Source: Streptomyces sp. GESEQ-35 (lineage in GTDB: Bacteria; Actinomycetota; Actinomycetes; Streptomycetales; Streptomycetaceae). From it: DNA of 64,000 nucleotides. A program made the translations under genes and the position numbers. Position 1 is the stretch's first letter. The number at the start of each line of letters is the position of its first letter. The stretch covers positions 434,001-498,000 of the forward strand of contig NZ_JAFFSX010000002.1 in assembly GCF_017948485.1 (NCBI RefSeq), written 5' to 3'. The notes beneath the pieces were generated by a model. That model saw only the letters and a program-made list of their open reading frames with translations. It had not been told where the DNA came from and searched no databases. This document shows, piece after piece, positions 52,445 through 60,177 of the stretch.

Positions 52445-52525
52445 CCAATTCTCTTCTACGGGACACGGGAGTCCCCTCCGAAGACCTGGAGCCGCCAGGC
52501 GTTTCCCGGAGGTACAGAGGGCGTG

Positions 52526-53188
52526 TTACCTGGCGGCGCGCACCAGGCGCAGGTAGCGGTCCCAGTCCCGGTACGGGCCGGGGTCGGTGTGCCTGGCGCC
52601 GGGGACTTCGTTGTGGCCGACGACGTGCTCGCGGTCGACGGTGATGTCGTAGCGGGCACCGATGTCGGCCGCCAACTCGGCGGAGGCGCGGTAGGCGGTA
52701 TCGGTGAACCAGCGGTCCGGCGCGTCGACGAAGCCCTCGTGCTCGATGCCGATGCTGCGCTCGGTCCCTTCACGGTTGCCCGCGTGGTATGCCACGTCCG
52801 ACTCCCGGACCAGGTGGGCGACGTGTCCGTCGGAGGCGCGGACCAGATAGTGGGCGGCGGCGCGGTGCCCCGGGTCCTGGAAGGCCCCGGCAGCCGAGGT
52901 GAAGCGGGACTGGATGACGATGCGGTCGATGGTGTAGTCGTCGGGCCGTTCGGCATAGCGGTAGTTGGCGGCCGACGCGGCGATCCACTGGGCGGAGGAC
53001 TGGTCGACCGTTCCGTCCCGCAGCGCGCCACGCTGTCCCGGAAGGTCGTCGCCGAGGCCGGCCGCCGCGCTGCCGAGGCCGACGACGAGCGCGGCGCCCG
53101 CACCGAACAGCAGGGTCCGGCGGGTCGTGGTGGGGCGGGAGAGCTCACGCCGGGCCGGCGGCAGTCGGCCGTCGGGTATGTCGTTCAT
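52526..53188 (-). CDS. N-acetylmuramoyl-L-alanine amidase-like protein, altered zinc site
   Basis: 220 residues. A Tat-like signal (TTTRRTLLFGAGAALVVGLG) then an Amidase_2/PGRP domain: AAAHYLVRASDGHVAHLVRE, SIGIEHEGFVD, VVGHNEVPGARHTDPGPYRD. Zinc-bound amidases start with a strand ending in His (IVIHxT). Here it reads RIVIQSRFTS, so the first ligand is Gln. The other His and Asp ligands remain. It may bind peptidoglycan without cutting or use another ligand. Confidence 0.82.
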   Translation of the reverse strand: MNDIPDGRLPPARRELSRPTTTRRTLLFGAGAALVVGLGSAAAGLGDDLPGQRGALRDGTVDQSSAQWIAASAANYRYAERPDDYTIDRIVIQSRFTSAAGAFQDPGHRAAAHYLVRASDGHVAHLVRESDVAYHAGNREGTERSIGIEHEGFVDAPDRWFTDTAYRASAELAADIGARYDITVDREHVVGHNEVPGARHTDPGPYRDWDRYLRLVRAAR

Positions 53189-53227
53189 GGTGAGATGCCT
53201 GCTCGGCGAGTAAGGGCCCGACCGTGG

Positions 53228-54097
53228 TCAGGCGAGAGGGGGAGAGGCCAGCAGATTCTGGTCGGCGGTCCAGGAGGCGAGGATGCGCAGCCGCTCGTGG
53301 GTGGGCGAGTCGGGTGCGGCCGTCCAGACGGTGAGGTGCTGGTCGGGGTCGGTGTTGGCGGTCAGAGTGTCCCAGTCCAGGACCAGTTCGCCGACCACCG
53401 GGTGGTTGAGGGTCTTCGTGCCCACCGTGCGGGCCGCGACGCGGTGGTCACCCCACCACTGGGCGAACTGCTTGTCGCACAGGGATAGTTCACCGACCAG
53501 CTCGATGAGGCGGGAGTTCTCGGGATACTGCGCGGCTTCCATCCGCAGCTGCGCCACAGCGAGCCGCGCGGAGGTCTCCCAGTCCGCGTACAGGGTGCGC
53601 ATGGCCGGATCCGTGAAGATGAGCCGCGGGTAGTTGCGGTGCTTCTCCGGGATCCGGGAGAAGTCGGTGACCAGCGCGGCCGCCAGCGCGTTCCAGGCCA
53701 GGATGTCCCCGCGTCGGCCCTGCACGATGGCCGGGGTGGCGGTGAGATCGTCCAGCACGCGCTGCAACTGCGGCTGGACCTTCTGCCGCCCCCGGCTGCG
53801 CGCGCGGGTGGTGGTCTTGCCGGCGAGCTGGAAGAGATAGCCGCGTTCGTCGTCGTCGAGGTGGAGCACCCGGGCGAGCGTGTCCAGCACGGGTGCGGAC
53901 GCCTGCATACGGCCCTGTTCGAGACGCGTGTAGTAGTCGATGCTGATGCTGGCGAGCTGGGCGACCTCTTCGCGGCGCAGCCCGGCGACCCGGCGGGGGC
54001 CGCCGTTGTCGGGCAGCCCGACGGTGCGAGGGCTCAGCTCGGCGCGGCGCTTCTTGAGGAATTCTCCAAGCTCGTTGAGGGGAACGTTGCCGGTCAT
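53228..54097 (-). CDS. MmyB-like XRE family transcriptional regulator
   Basis: 289 residues from ATG at 54097, the same length as the paralogue at 43501. The HTH region has LNELGEFLKKRRAELSP, VAGLRREEVAQLASISI and DYYTRLEQGRMQASAPVL. The PAS-like domain has ILAWNALAAALVTDFSRIP, AQWWGDHRVAARTVGTKTLN and HPVVGELVLDWD. Divergent from an SDR gene across a 208 bp gap with element F, the setting typical of this regulator family. An ATG at 54109 is an alternative start. Confidence 0.92.
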   Translation of the reverse strand: MTGNVPLNELGEFLKKRRAELSPRTVGLPDNGGPRRVAGLRREEVAQLASISIDYYTRLEQGRMQASAPVLDTLARVLHLDDDERGYLFQLAGKTTTRARSRGRQKVQPQLQRVLDDLTATPAIVQGRRGDILAWNALAAALVTDFSRIPEKHRNYPRLIFTDPAMRTLYADWETSARLAVAQLRMEAAQYPENSRLIELVGELSLCDKQFAQWWGDHRVAARTVGTKTLNHPVVGELVLDWDTLTANTDPDQHLTVWTAAPDSPTHERLRILASWTADQNLLASPPLA

Positions 54098-54133
54098 GCC
54101 GATCAGCATGACACCGAACGGACCAAAGGAAGG

Positions 54134-54175
54134 AGGGAGAGTTTCCTCCCCGGATGTCTCCCTCCCCGGATGTCT
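54134..54175. promoter_or_regulatory. MmyB-type element F with a 16 bp tandem repeat
   Basis: AGGGA-GAGTTTC-CTCCCC (54134-54151) reads as a near palindrome on both strands. CTCCCCGGATGTCT then occurs twice (54146-54159 and 54162-54175) with a 16 bp period. Confidence 0.6.
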
Positions 54176-54305
54176 TTCTCCGCTTTTGGCCCTTGCCTCG
54201 GCGTGTGAGGCTCGACATAGAGCAGCCTGCCCGGCGATCCCGAGCGCCGTGCCCGCAAGATCCTCCCCACCCTGAGCGAAGCCCCTCCACCCACAAGGAC
54301 TCACC

Positions 54306-54971
54306 ATGACGACCTTCGCCCTCGTCGGCGCCGGCCCCGGCCTGGGGCTCGCCACCGCCCGCCGCTTCGGAACCGCCGGCCATACCGTCGCCCTCATCTC
54401 CCGCAGCGCCGAGAAGCTGGACGGACTGACCGCCGAGCTGGCCCGCGACGGCATCCAGGCGCGGGGCTTCACCGCCGACGTCCTCGACATCGAGTCACTG
54501 GACGCGGCCCTGTACGCGGCGGCAGCCGCCCTGGGTCCCATCGAGATCCTGCAGTACAGCCCCGTCCCTCGCGCCGACTTCATGAAGCCGGCCCTCGACA
54601 CGACTGCCGACGACCTCGACGCGCCGCTCGCCTTCTCGGTCAAGGGTCCGGTCGCCGCGGTCAACGCCGTCCTTCCCGGCATGCGCGAACTCGGCCGCGG
54701 CACCCTGCTGTTCGTCAACGGCGGCAGCGCCGTACGCCCCAACCCGAAGGTCGCCGGAACCTCCATGGCCTTCGCGGCCGAGAGCGCCTACGCACGCATG
54801 CTGTACGACGCCCTCGCCCCGGAGAACATCCACGTCGCCCAGTTGATCATCCCGGGAGCCATCCGCCCCGACGCCGAGCACAGCAGCCCTGAGGTGCTGG
54901 CCCACCGCCTGTACGACATCCACCTCAAGCGCGACGGCTTCCGCCACTACTCCGAGCCCCTGCCCGACTGA
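54306..54971 (+). CDS. SDR family NAD(P)-dependent oxidoreductase
   Basis: 221 residues. The cofactor motif is VGAGPGLGLATARRFGTAGH, then LISRSAEKLDGL. The active-site Tyr region is SMAFAAESAYARMLYDAL, where the usual YxxxK reads YARML, so the lysine is missing or shifted. This branch may not be a classical dehydrogenase. The ATG follows AAGGACTC. It is the direct divergent partner of the MmyB-type regulator. Confidence 0.85.
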   Translation: MTTFALVGAGPGLGLATARRFGTAGHTVALISRSAEKLDGLTAELARDGIQARGFTADVLDIESLDAALYAAAAALGPIEILQYSPVPRADFMKPALDTTADDLDAPLAFSVKGPVAAVNAVLPGMRELGRGTLLFVNGGSAVRPNPKVAGTSMAFAAESAYARMLYDALAPENIHVAQLIIPGAIRPDAEHSSPEVLAHRLYDIHLKRDGFRHYSEPLPD

Positions 54972-54987
54972 CGCCCCGGAGGATGCC

Positions 54988-55527
54988 GTGAGCCCGACCA
55001 CCCGTTCCAGTCTTGCCCGCGCTGTCCCGACCGTCTTACTCCTTGCAGTGACCGCCTGTACCGATGAGCCGGCCCCGTCCCCTTCTTCCCCGTCCTCGCC
55101 CTCCGTCTCTGCCTCCGCGTCACAGCGAACGCCGACGGCCACGGCACCAGCCGCACCGTCCGATGACAAGGACACCGCCATGAACATCCGCCTCACCATC
55201 GACGGCCACCGGCTCGACGCCACCCTGAACGACACCGCCACGGCCCGCGACTTCGCCGCCCTGCTCCCGCTCACGCTGAACCTGAGCGACTTCCACGAGA
55301 CCGAGAAGATCGCTGACCTGCCCCGTCGGCTGTCCACCTCCGGCGCCCCGGACGCCGCCGAAGCCAAGCCCGGAGACCTGGCGTACTACGCGCCCTGGGG
55401 CAACCTGGCCCTCTACTACCGAGGCAGCGGCTCCAGCGACGCCGGCCTGATCATCCTCGGCAGCGTGCACGGCGACACCGAACGCCTCGCCACCGCCACC
55501 GAGGTCACCATCGAAACCGCCTCCTGA
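54988..55527 (+). CDS. Cyclophilin-like-fold lipoprotein
   Basis: 179 residues from GTG at 54988 behind GGAGG. The signal ends in a lipobox (LLLAVTAC), followed by a Ser/Pro/Thr linker. The domain begins at MNIRLTIDGHRLDATLND and has TARDFAALLPLTLNLSDFH, PGDLAYYAPWGNLALYYRG and LIILGSV, the pattern of small cyclophilin-like proteins (DUF369 group). The function of this group is not settled. An internal ATG at 55180 could give the soluble domain alone. Same unit as the flanking SDR genes. Confidence 0.8.
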   Translation: MSPTTRSSLARAVPTVLLLAVTACTDEPAPSPSSPSSPSVSASASQRTPTATAPAAPSDDKDTAMNIRLTIDGHRLDATLNDTATARDFAALLPLTLNLSDFHETEKIADLPRRLSTSGAPDAAEAKPGDLAYYAPWGNLALYYRGSGSSDAGLIILGSVHGDTERLATATEVTIETAS

Positions 55528-55557
55528 CCAGGCCCACTCTCACCGGCAGGGAAACAC

Positions 55558-56325
55558 GTGAACCCCACCTACGACTTCACCGGCCAGGTCGCCCTCGTCA
55601 CCGGCGCCGGCTCCGGCATGGGCCTGGCGACCGCCCGCGCCTTCGCCGCATCCGGGGCCGCCGTCGCCCTCACCGACATCGACGAAGCCGCCCTGAACGC
55701 AGCCGTCAAGGAACTCACCGACTCCGGCCACCGAGCACTCGCCCTCACCTGCGACGTCAGCGAGGAGGACCAGGTGGCGGCCGCGGTCGACCGGACCGTC
55801 GAGACCTTCGGACGCCTCGACATGGCCTACAACAACGCCGGCATCCAGATCCCGCCCAGCGACGCCGCCGACGAACCCGCCGAACGGTTCGACCGCGTCA
55901 ACGCCATCAACCTCCGCGGCGTGTGGGCCTGCATGAAACACGAGCTGCGACACATGCGCGCCCAGGGCAGCGGCGCCATCGTCAACTGCTCCTCCCTCGG
56001 CGGCCTGGTCGGCCTCCCCGGCCGAGCCTCCTACCACGCCTCCAAGCACGGCGTGATCGGCCTGACCACCAGCGCGGCCCTGGAGTACGCCCCGCGCGGC
56101 ATCCGCATCAACGCCGTCTGCCCCGGCACCATCGACACCCCGATGGTCAGCGACATGATCGCCAAGGGGGAGCTGGACCGCGCCGAGGCCGAGGCCAACC
56201 AGCCCATCAACCGCCTCGGTACGGCCGAGGAGATCGCCCAGGCGGTTCTGTGGCTGTGCAGCCCGGGAGCCGGTTTCGTCGTAGGCGTCGCCCTTCCCGT
56301 CGACGGCGGCTACGTCGCCCGATAA
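55558..56325 (+). CDS. SDR family oxidoreductase (classical)
   Basis: 255 residues from GTG at 55558. Cofactor motif LVTGAGSGMGLATARAFA, NNAGIQIPPS, catalytic Ser (IVNCSSLGG) and YHASKHGVIGLT (Tyr and Lys), then NAVCPGTIDTPMV. This is the classical glucose-dehydrogenase/FabG-like layout with all catalytic residues. LTDIDEAAL after the second strand suggests NAD preference. It ends the three-gene unit started by the SDR at 54306. Confidence 0.9.
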   Translation: MNPTYDFTGQVALVTGAGSGMGLATARAFAASGAAVALTDIDEAALNAAVKELTDSGHRALALTCDVSEEDQVAAAVDRTVETFGRLDMAYNNAGIQIPPSDAADEPAERFDRVNAINLRGVWACMKHELRHMRAQGSGAIVNCSSLGGLVGLPGRASYHASKHGVIGLTTSAALEYAPRGIRINAVCPGTIDTPMVSDMIAKGELDRAEAEANQPINRLGTAEEIAQAVLWLCSPGAGFVVGVALPVDGGYVAR

Positions 56326-56681
56326 CAGAGTGGCAGCCGCCGTCACGCCACGGACGACGGCTCCCACGGCAACGTCATCAGGTATCAGCAGACTGCCAAG
56401 GGGTCGCCCCCGTCCCACGCCTCGCGCCGCGCGTCGGCGAACAGGAAGCCGTGCGGGTCGGTTGTCGAAAGCCCGAAGCGCGGGCTGCCATTCGTTTCTC
56501 CCCGGATTCTCCCCAGCGGCCGCCAACGCGCAAAAGACCTGTTCAGGGGCTCCTCGGAGGCAGGGTGATGAGATCACCCGCATCACTTCTCCCCAGCGGC
56601 TCCCCAAAGCCGGTTACGGCGCCATTTTCGGGAGATGCGAGAGCAAACAGGGTCAGTGGCTGGAGGTGCGATCGCCTGACC
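56326..56681. other. 356 bp without a gene; holds CTCCCC pairs and a dyad
   Basis: Two CTCCCC-N5-CTCCCC pairs (56498-56514 and 56589-56605) like those at 35968-36014. Between them is a perfect 7 bp dyad GGGTGAT-GAG-ATCACCC (56563-56579). No coding pattern was seen. Confidence 0.55.
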
Positions 56682-57887
56682 CTAGAGCCAGTCCCGCCCC
56701 TTGAAAATTACATACAAACTCGCACAAACTACCCCCATCAAGCCGATCGCGAAGGGGTATCCGAAGCTCCAACCCAGCTCAGGCATGTGCTCAAAGTTCA
56801 TGCCGTAGATAGTTCCTACGAGTGTGGGAGCAAAGAGAATGGCGGCCCAGCTCGAGATCCTCTTGATCTCCTCGTTCTGCTCGAACCCCGCCTCCGCCAA
56901 CGCCCGCATCTCCGCGTTCTGTTGCTGGTTCACCAGCGTCGCGTTCACCGCGAGGATGTCCGTCAGGGCCTGGCGGAAGCCGTCGACGCGCTCGCTGGTG
57001 TGGGTGACGTGGTCGGCGACGTCCCGGAGGTAGCGCTGGAGTTCGTCGTCCGTGCCGTACTTGGCGAAGCCGGCCATCAGGCTGTGCAGCATGCCGACGA
57101 GGGGGCGGGTGGCGCGCTGGAACTCGACCACTTCGCGGGAGAGTTCGTAGATACGGCGGGACACGGCGGGCTCGCCGCGGAAGACTTCCGTCTCGATCTC
57201 GTCGATGTCGTTCTGGACTCCGGCGACGACCGGAAGGTAACCGTCGACGACCGCGTCGAGGATGGCGTACAGCACCGCCTCCGGGCCCAGTTTCAGCAGC
57301 TCCGGCGTCTCCTCCATACGGCGGCGGACCGCCGACAGGTCGGGGGCCGCGCCATGGCGGACCGTGATCACGAAGTCGGGGCCGACGAACACATGCAGCT
57401 CGCCGAAGTCGACCTCCTCCGGCGCGTCGAGATACCTGGCCGCCCGCAGGACGACGAAGAGCGTCTCGCCGTAGCGCTCCAGTTTCGGGCGCTGGTGGGC
57501 CTCCAGCGCGTCCTCGACCGACAGTGGATGCAGGTCGAACTCGGCGGCGAGGGAGAGGAGTTCGCTCTCGGTGGGGCGGGCCAGGCCGATCCACGCCATG
57601 CCGGGCTTCTCGCGCAGTTCGCGGTAGGTCTCGGCGAGGGTGGCGGGGGAGGAGACGCGGATACCGTCCTGGTAGAGGACGGCCTGGACGATGCTCGCCG
57701 GCTCGGACGTCTCCGCCGGCGTCGCAGTGTCCGGCGTGGATTCGGGCGGTGCCTCGGGTGTCACCGGCTGGTTCGGGGCACGGCGCCAGACGGACTTCCT
57801 GGGGTTCTGCGCGGCGATGGCGGCACCTCCCTGCTGGTTCCTGTTCGAGTGGAACGGCTGATCACGAAGCAGGATATGCGGGGGCAT
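56682..57887 (-). CDS. corA: CorA-type magnesium/divalent cation transporter
   Basis: 401 residues. An acidic/Pro-rich N-terminus (to about 65), then the cytoplasmic alpha/beta domain with HPLSVEDALEAHQRPKLERY and LHVFVGPDFVITVRHG. A long stalk helix precedes two C-terminal membrane helices with ISSWAAILFAPTLVGTIYG and the selectivity motif YGMNF. It imports Mg2+ or related ions as a pentamer. The ATG at 57887 has no clear ribosome site, so the true start may lie a little downstream. A fragment of a paralogue is at 35670. Confidence 0.9.
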   Translation of the reverse strand: MPPHILLRDQPFHSNRNQQGGAAIAAQNPRKSVWRRAPNQPVTPEAPPESTPDTATPAETSEPASIVQAVLYQDGIRVSSPATLAETYRELREKPGMAWIGLARPTESELLSLAAEFDLHPLSVEDALEAHQRPKLERYGETLFVVLRAARYLDAPEEVDFGELHVFVGPDFVITVRHGAAPDLSAVRRRMEETPELLKLGPEAVLYAILDAVVDGYLPVVAGVQNDIDEIETEVFRGEPAVSRRIYELSREVVEFQRATRPLVGMLHSLMAGFAKYGTDDELQRYLRDVADHVTHTSERVDGFRQALTDILAVNATLVNQQQNAEMRALAEAGFEQNEEIKRISSWAAILFAPTLVGTIYGMNFEHMPELGWSFGYPFAIGLMGVVCASLYVIFKGRDWL

Positions 57888-57971
57888 ACGGCATCCGGGC
57901 GGGCGGACGGTAGGGAAATCAGTGAGAGTTGCGGACAGAGGGTGTCCGCAACCGGGGCTAGCGTGCGGAGC

Positions 57972-59078
57972 ATGACGAAGACGACGACCGCGACGGCCCC
58001 CGTGCTCGGCATCCGCGCCCTCAACCGCGCGACCCTCGACCGGCAGTTGCTGCTGCGCCGCTCACCGCTCTCCGCGCAGGCGGCCGTGGAACACCTCGTC
58101 GGCCTCCAGGCGCAGGAGGTCAAGCCGCCGTACTACGCGCTAGCCGCCCGGCTCGACGGCTTCGCGCCCGAGGAGCTGTCCGGGCTGCTGGAGCGCCGCG
58201 AGGCGGTGCGCATCGTCACCATGCGCTCGACGATCCATCTGCACACCGCCGACGACAGCCTCACCCTGCGTCCACTGGTCCAGCCCGCCCGGGACCGTGA
58301 GATCAACTACTTCCGCAAGGGTCTCGTCGGCGTCGACCTCGACCGGCTGGCCGTACTCGCCCGTGAGCTCGTCGAGGACGGACCGCGCACCATGAAGCAG
58401 CTGCGCGAGGCGCTGCACGTCGAGTGGCCGGATGCCGACCCGCAGTCCCTGGCCGTCGCCGCCCGCTGCGCGCTGCCCCTCGTCCAGGTCACCCCGCGCG
58501 GCATGTGGGGCAGAAGCGCCCAGGTCTCCCTGACCACCGCCGAGCACTGGCTGGGCCGCCCGGCCGAGCCCGCCGCGTCCGCCGACACCGCGGTCCTGCG
58601 CTACCTCGCCGCGTTCGGACCGGCCTCGGTGAAGGACATGCAGACCTGGTCCGGGCTGACCCGGATGCGCCCCGCCTTCGAACGGCTCCGCCCCCGGCTG
58701 CTCACCTTCCGGGACGAGAACGGCGTCGAACTCTTCGACCTCCCCGACGCCCCCCGCCCCGACCCCGACACCCCGGCCCCGCCCCGCTTCCTGCCCGAGT
58801 TCGACAACCTGCTCCTCTCGCACGCCGACCGCACCCGCGTGGTGCCGCCCGCGAACCGAGGCCGCACCTGGCGGGCCAACACGTTCTACCGCCCGCTCCT
58901 CGTCGACGGCTTCCTCGCGGGCGTGTGGCGGATCCTCGACGAAGGCCTCGTCATCGAGCTCTTCACCGAACTCACCAAGGCCCGGCGCGACGAGGTGACG
59001 GAGGAGGGTGCGCGCATGCTCCAGGTGATGCACCAGGACGCGTCGTACGACATCCGCTTCGGGACCCTCATCCCGTAG
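57972..59078 (+). CDS. Winged-helix DNA-binding protein, AlkZ-like (HTH_42)
   Basis: 368 residues. The N-terminal LGIRALNRATLDRQLLLRR and VEHLVGLQAQEVKPPYYAL contain the GLQAQ motif, whose Gln-x-Gln is the catalytic element of AlkZ/YcaQ glycosylases. VRIVTMRSTIHLHTADD and FLPEFDNLLLSHADRTRV are further family marks. Relatives unhook DNA crosslinks, such as the AlkZ self-resistance enzyme in azinomycin producers, or repair alkylated bases. It is a stand-alone gene, so general repair is more likely than self-resistance. Confidence 0.85.
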   Translation: MTKTTTATAPVLGIRALNRATLDRQLLLRRSPLSAQAAVEHLVGLQAQEVKPPYYALAARLDGFAPEELSGLLERREAVRIVTMRSTIHLHTADDSLTLRPLVQPARDREINYFRKGLVGVDLDRLAVLARELVEDGPRTMKQLREALHVEWPDADPQSLAVAARCALPLVQVTPRGMWGRSAQVSLTTAEHWLGRPAEPAASADTAVLRYLAAFGPASVKDMQTWSGLTRMRPAFERLRPRLLTFRDENGVELFDLPDAPRPDPDTPAPPRFLPEFDNLLLSHADRTRVVPPANRGRTWRANTFYRPLLVDGFLAGVWRILDEGLVIELFTELTKARRDEVTEEGARMLQVMHQDASYDIRFGTLIP

Positions 59079-59105
59079 CCCTGAAGGCGGGCGGACATGG
59101 ATAGA

Positions 59106-59142
59106 GGGCGTTGCGGGCTGCTCGTGGAAGCCCGCAACGCCC
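59106..59142. terminator. 14 bp hairpin between convergent genes
   Basis: GGGCGTTGCGGGCT (59106-59119) pairs perfectly with AGCCCGCAACGCCC (59129-59142), loop 9. It lies 27 bases after the AlkZ-like stop and can serve both convergent genes. Confidence 0.8.
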
Positions 59143-59183
59143 CCTGGTTCTTCACCTGAGGGGTTGCTCAGGAGATCTGCCGG

Positions 59184-59975
59184 TTACGAGTTGATCTGCT
59201 CGGTGACCTCGTCCGAGAAGGTCGTCAGCCGGGTGTAGACACCCGGGTAACCGGCATCCGCGCAACCCTCGCCCCAGGAAGTGATGCCTGCCAGGACGCC
59301 CCCGATGATCAGGGGACCGCCGCTGTCGCCCTGGCAGGTGTCGACGCCGCCGTCTTCATAACCGGCGCAAACCATGTCGGACTGGACGTAGTCCGAACCG
59401 TAGGAGCTGCCGCAGCTGGAGTCCGACACGATCGGGACCGTCGCCGTACGCAGCTGGTTGGAGGAGCTGCCGCCCGAGGAGGTGGTGCCCCAGCCGATGA
59501 TGCGGGCCGTGCTGCCGGCCGCGTACACATCGGTGTCGTCGGCGGCGACGTACGGCGCGGTCGTGTACGGCATCGAGGTGGACAGGGTCAGGACGGCCAC
59601 GTCGTCGCCGTTGGTGGCGTCGGTGTAGTCGGGATTCACCCAGATGTCGGTGACCTGGCTGACCGTGCCGTTGGTGCCGTTGAGGTACGTGCGGCCGCCG
59701 ACGACTCTGACGCCGCTGGGGGACTCGCCGACCATGCAGTGGGCCGCGGTGACGACCTTGGTGGCCGAGACGAGCGTGCCGCCGCAGAACTGGTTCTGCG
59801 AGGCGTCCGTGATCTGCATCATGAACGGGTACGCGGTCGTCGTGGTCGTCGTACCGCCGACGATGGGCTGCGGGGCGGCGACCGCAGTGGGGGCGGTCAG
59901 CAGCGCGGTCGCGGCGGCGGCAGCGCTCGCCGCGACGACGGCGGCGGTCTTCGTGGCACGGTTGAGCCCGAACAT
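59184..59975 (-). CDS. Secreted trypsin-like serine protease (S1)
   Basis: 263 residues from ATG at 59975 behind GAGGAG. The signal peptide runs to about residue 33 (ALLTAPTAVA), followed by a four-residue propeptide (APQP). The mature IVGG start is at about 38, as in Streptomyces griseus trypsin. Triad: VTAAHC (His), NGDDVAVLTL (Asp), QGDSGGPLI (Ser). GVDTCQGDSGGP places an Asp six residues before the Ser, giving Arg/Lys specificity. A run of Thr follows IVGG. Disulfides are paired as usual. It would be exported and activated by removal of the short propeptide. Confidence 0.93.
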   Translation of the reverse strand: MFGLNRATKTAAVVAASAAAAATALLTAPTAVAAPQPIVGGTTTTTTAYPFMMQITDASQNQFCGGTLVSATKVVTAAHCMVGESPSGVRVVGGRTYLNGTNGTVSQVTDIWVNPDYTDATNGDDVAVLTLSTSMPYTTAPYVAADDTDVYAAGSTARIIGWGTTSSGGSSSNQLRTATVPIVSDSSCGSSYGSDYVQSDMVCAGYEDGGVDTCQGDSGGPLIIGGVLAGITSWGEGCADAGYPGVYTRLTTFSDEVTEQINS

Positions 59976-60077
59976 GAGTCTCCTCAAGGGGATTGCCGGT
60001 GGGGGGACGCGCGGGTGTGGGGGGTTGCCACGGGGGTCTCGGGACCGACCCCCGTATGCCCGAGCGAGCGGCACGCT

Positions 60078-60135
60078 CATACGCTAGGGCCGCAGCGCCC
60101 ACCTCCCAATGAGGGAACCCCCTAAGGGAGTTGGG
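60078..60135 (-). promoter_or_regulatory. Trypsin gene promoter with upstream dyad
   Basis: On the minus strand TTGGGA (60104-60109) and TAGCGT (60081-60086) are exactly 17 bases apart. Just upstream lies a dyad of 17 bases (60116-60132; 7 of 8 pairs; AACTCCCTTAGGGGGTT on the minus strand), a candidate activator or repressor site. Confidence 0.5.
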
Positions 60136-60177
60136 CAGGGAAAACCCTCGGTCGGGCTCAGTAAACCCGTACCGGTG

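Noticed and set aside
55923..57971. An open frame upstream of and in frame with the AlkZ-like gene, suggesting a 1051-residue fusion
   Set aside because: The first 680 codons lie inside the SDR gene in another frame and antisense to corA. The real start is the ATG at 57972, where homology begins.
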